DNA from: Cryptomeria japonica
Lineage: Eukaryota; Streptophyta; Pinopsida; Cupressales; Cupressaceae
Length of the DNA stretch: 64,000 nt
Reading direction: 5' to 3'
NCBI RefSeq assembly: GCF_030272615.1
Contig: NC_081409.1
Coordinates: forward strand, 477,062,573-477,126,572
Shown here: piece after piece, positions 60,583-64,000 of the stretch
How positions within the stretch are numbered: the stretch's first letter is position 1
Layout: every line of letters starts with the position of its first letter
Notes under the pieces: model-generated
Seen by the model: the letters and a program-made list of their open reading frames with translations, nothing else
Databases searched by the model: none
What the model was told of the DNA's origin: nothing
Position numbers and translations under genes: made by a program

Positions 60583-61714
60583 CTATACATATTTTAGGAT
60601 ATCTGCATATGCCATCTTAAGGAACCCAAGATATGTGTTCCATCCTGCGCGCAACTTCTCCAAAATTGAAACAAAGCCATTCAAAAGATAAGCATGAAAT
60701 TCTATAGCTACAATCTTAGTAGGAGTCTCTTGAGACATATTTTGAATGCAGTCCATCTTATGATACACTAAGGTGTCTAACTAGTAACCAATTAGGTTCT
60801 AGAGTTCATCTGTTAGCCTGATCATCCTCTCCTTCTCCTCAAAATTCCCAATCTGCTCCATGATATTCAAAATGTGTCCTTCAATACTATCAGTTAAGTT
60901 AGTTGTAGGATCATAAGCCTGAGAAATCTGAGCTAATTTTCCTCTACAATTATCTATCTACTTGTCTATCTCAGTAGTAAAATTGGTCAGAATTAGACAA
61001 GACATAAATATTACTGCCTTCCGCTAAGGCCTCATAAATTAGTTTTAACTCCTTATCTAGCTGGGCCTTATCATTACTAATCAATTAAAAAAATGTTTGA
61101 ACTTTAGAATCTTTAAACTTTTCCATAGGTTGCCGAGCTGATGCCTTGGCCAAAGAATCAAACTTCATGTATATATGATCTATTAAGTTCTGAAGCTTAC
61201 CGGATGAACTAGTGTTTGCATCAAGTTGTAGTTCTGGTACCACCTGTTCCAAAAATTTAACCAATTTTTGAATGAGTCTCATCTCTTTAGATTTCGTCTG
61301 TGCTAACTCCTGACTAGCTTGTGCTTGGAGAGCAACAACAACAATCATCCTCTTTGTCGGAGACATTTGATTAAATGGTTTATCAAAACTGATATTGAAC
61401 TACGGAAAAATCCCTTAGATTTGAATTTAAGTTTTATCAATTGCCACAAGGATAGGAGTCTGCGTTGCCTTACCCTTTCCTTTATCCGGTTCTTCCTTTT
61501 TTTCATGTACCTTTTTCTTAGCTTTGGCCTATCCGAATTCGCCTTATTTAGGTGCCTCCTATGCACAACTATCACCACTCCATACACCATCCTCTGCCTC
61601 TTCTTATTTATCATTTTCTTTAGCAGGCTCAACCTCAATAGAATCCAAATTTTATTGCTTTGCAACATCCTGAGTATCCTCTTCCTTATTTATATCATTT
61701 ACTGAAGGATTTTC
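60583..61714 (-). pseudogene. X unit 6 coiled-coil-like ORF
   Basis: Uninterrupted by other elements, about 377 codons in two frames; stop at 60583-60585. MSPTKRMIVVVALQAQASQELAQ and LIQKLVKFLEQVVPELQ are open over 61085-61366, and NGFVSILEKLRAGWNTYLGF at the C-terminus. The EEK stretch has no stop here (KK replaces the TAG-bearing site). Confidence 0.48.
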
Positions 61715-61857
61715 TTATTTGTTGTATTATTGTGTTCTTTTCTGTTATGCATTTCTAACTAGTGGATAAATAATAAGTTTGTGGATTTGACTTTTGGTAG
61801 ATCACTGATTCACCCCCCCTCTTAGTGATCCCTGATTCTGGCAATTGGTATCAGAGC
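61715..61857 (+). repeat. X unit 6 misoriented LTR terminus and primer site
   Basis: Primer site 61844-61857, followed by GAGCTC and - strand LTR. Confidence 0.78.
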
Positions 61858-62529
61858 TCATTTCTCAATTATAATTGCTTGGAAGGCTACAACCTTCAGG
61901 GAAGTCTCACTGAGTTACAATTTTATTACAATGAGGAAATACAATGAAATAAACTCTCAAGTAGCATTTGAAATTGCATAGATGAGTTCTGATTAAGCAC
62001 TAAATCTCTGACTATCTTTGCTCTGTTGAATACTCTATTTTTGTCTCAGTCAGCTACCAGATTGTCTGTAAGCAAAGTGCGCATGTGAAAATGCACTCAA
62101 TTGCACCAAAATGAATCACCACAATAGTATTACCACCAAAACCAATCGCCAATTTGATCTTATATATCAAGTCTTAGCACATAAGTAATTTACTTCAAGT
62201 TGGCTTCAAGAAGTGTAATGTGTAGTTCCAATTCGGCTTTAATCTTGAACAAAACATAGCACTGTACCAAAAGAGTGTATTCACATGCTTCCTAAGGATC
62301 TTCCCATTCATCAAGAACATGAAATCAACCACCAAAATTACTACAATCATCGAAAATAATTTTGGACCAAAACATCACCGAGATATGTTGTTTTACCGGT
62401 TAACTCCATCTTTTGGATAAGATGAATCATGACCGCCAGATCGAGTCTCCAAGAAGAGTTGCCATCAATGACAACCCTAGACCATAAATAAAGCATCAAA
62501 GATCACCAGATGAGTGTCAATTTCCAACA
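61854..62529 (-). repeat. X unit 6 LTR front part
   Basis: TGTTGG start at 62529 next to AAAGGGGGAGAT (- strand). Both GCCGAC boxes are mutated in this unit. Confidence 0.77.
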
Positions 62530-62800
62530 ATCTCCCCCTTTGGCATTGATGGCAAAACCTGTGAAAAAATGTGTGTTGAAACTTGTGAAACCTGTACACC
62601 GGATGAAAGATAAAAGAATTCTAAGGCTCCCCCTTAGATCAACAATCCAAAAATGTGCATTACACTGAACTGTACACTCCATACATACAATCAACCTATA
62701 TATTTTTCACCTCATCTCTACCTCTTTGACAACAATTCCAAATATAGGGTGTGCATCAACATTGCCTGTACATATATAAACATTTACCGGATGATCAAAT
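62530..62800 (-). other. X unit 7, 3' untranslated segment
   Basis: Same as the other units; no gene. Confidence 0.6.
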
Positions 62801-63880
62801 CTATACATGTTTCAAGACATCTACATATTCCATCTTAAGGAACCCAAGTTATGTGTTCCATCCTGCCCACAACTTCTCCAAAATTGAAACAAAACCATTA
62901 AAAAGATAAGCATGAAATTCTATAGCCGCAATCTCAGTAGGAGTCTCCTGAGACATGTTTTGAATGCAGTCCATCTTATGATACACTAAGGTGTCCAACC
63001 AGGGACCAAGTAGGTTCCAGAGTTCACCTGTTTGCCTGATCATCCTCTCCTTCTCCTTTTCAAAATTCCTAATTTGCTCCATGATATTATAAATTTGTCC
63101 TTCAATAGTGCCAGTTAAGTTAGATGTAGGATCATAAGCCTAAGAAATCTGAGCTAACTATCCTCTACAATTATCTATCTTCTTGTCTATCTCAGTAGTT
63201 AAATTGGTCAGAATTAGACAAGACATAAATTTTACCGCCTTCCACTAAGGCCTCATCAATTAGTTTTAACTCCTTATCTAGCTATGCCTTATCATTTCTA
63301 ATCATTAGAAAAAATGTTTAAACTTTAGCATCTTTAAATTTCTCTATAGCTTGCCAAGTTGATTCCTTGGTCAAAGAATCAAACTAGGTGGATATATGAT
63401 CTATTAAGTTCTGAAGCTTACCAGATGAACTGGTGTTTACATCAAGTTGCAGGCCCGGTACCACCTGTTCCAAAACTTTAACCAATTTTTCAATGAGTCC
63501 CTTTTCTTCAGATTCTGTTTGTGCTCACTCCTGATTAGCTTGTGCTTGGAGAGAAGCAACAACAATCATCCTCTTTGTCAAAGACATCTGATTAAATGGT
63601 TTATCAAAACTGATATTGAACTGCGCAAAACTCCCTTGGCTTTGAATTTTAGTTGTGTCAATTTCCACAAGGATCAGAGTCTCCATTGCCCTACCCTTTC
63701 CTTTATCTGGTTCTTCCTATTTTTCCTCTACCTTTTTCTCAACTTCGACCTGTCCGGATTTGCCTTCTTTAGGTGCATCCCATGCACCGGTGTCACCACT
63801 TGGTGCACCATCCTTTGCCTCTGTTGATTTATTATTTTCTTTAGTAGGGTCAACCTGAACAAAATCCAAAATTGTTGCTA
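62801..63880 (-). pseudogene. X unit 7 ORF, N-terminus deleted
   Basis: C-terminal and central parts are present (stop at 62801-62803). About 63880 the ORF jumps directly into LTR sequence (TAATTCTGGACC...), a ~600-bp deletion removing the ORF start, the misoriented terminus and part of the LTR. Confidence 0.47.
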
Positions 63881-64000
63881 ATTCTGGACCAAAACATCAC
63901 TGAGATACCTTTTTTTACCGATTAACTACCTATTGGTTAACTCTAGCTTCCAGATAAGATAAATCATGACCGTCAGATCGAGTCTCCAAGAAGAGTTTCC
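63881..64000 (-). repeat. X unit 7 LTR fragment, continues beyond the window
   Basis: LTR front part with GGTTAAC motif near 63935, showing that the array extends past the right edge. Confidence 0.7.

Larger units (their letters stand above)
22950..64000 (-). repeat. Family X: head-to-tail array of retroelement-derived units
   Basis: At least seven units in one orientation. The inverted primer-site landmark occurs at 25461, 27278, 28824, 39360, 59622 and 61844. After subtracting the three inserted elements, intact spacings are about 2.22-2.27 kb; two shorter spacings (1.8 and 1.5 kb) come from internal deletions. Order on the + axis per unit: purine-tract/UTR segment, ORF (- strand), misoriented LTR terminus plus primer site (+ strand), LTR front part (- strand). 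The left end is a normal LTR; the right end lies beyond the window. About 14.8 kb is X sequence. Confidence 0.85.

Overview
This is nuclear DNA of a vascular plant, built almost entirely of nested retrotransposons. I found no host gene, tRNA, rRNA or CRISPR array. The evidence is the plant-type families present: an L1-like LINE with DUF4283-type ORF1 and an RNase H tail, Ty3/gypsy elements with a tRNA-Asp-type primer site, and Ty1/copia-related elements with a tRNA-Met primer site. Old, decayed copies still keep readable target-site duplications (TSDs), as in large slowly-purging genomes such as conifers. The conifer guess is inference only.

Layout. (1) 1-9801: a 9.1-kb LINE (566-9699, + strand) with a perfect 21-bp TSD sits inside an AT-rich sequence that may be the end of another LTR. 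(2) 9802-21037: a decayed gypsy element on the + strand, its 5' LTR missing the first ~115 bp, with gag-pol and an extra sense ORF (ORF3) between integrase and the 3' LTR. (3) 21038-22949: non-coding remnants with the start of a copia-type LTR on the - strand. (4) 22950-64000: a head-to-tail array, called family X here, of at least seven units whose full length is about 2.2-2.3 kb. The array runs off the right edge. Three elements are nested in it: Y (29818-38073, -), a gag-only copia-type element with 2.5-kb LTRs; a copia element (40521-47415, +); and a second copy of the gypsy family (48034-59136, -), 11.1 kb with both LTRs and ORF3.

Family X is the most unusual part. On the - strand each unit has the first ~660-700 bp of a copia-type LTR, then the LTR terminus plus primer-binding site in the wrong orientation, then a ~380-codon coiled-coil-like ORF, then purine tracts leading into the next unit. 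Only the leftmost LTR (22950-23921) keeps a normal end. The inversion junction lies at the palindrome GAGCTC. Because an inverted primer site should block normal reverse transcription, the shared structure suggests amplification as DNA, like a satellite, although it is made of retroelement sequence.

Other recurring themes are CAG-to-TAG decay across families, two polypurine tracts flanking ORF3 in both gypsy copies, repeated GGGGGAG boxes before the 3' LTRs of three families, and candidate promoter motifs in the X LTR. Every coding region is broken; nothing here looks able to move on its own.
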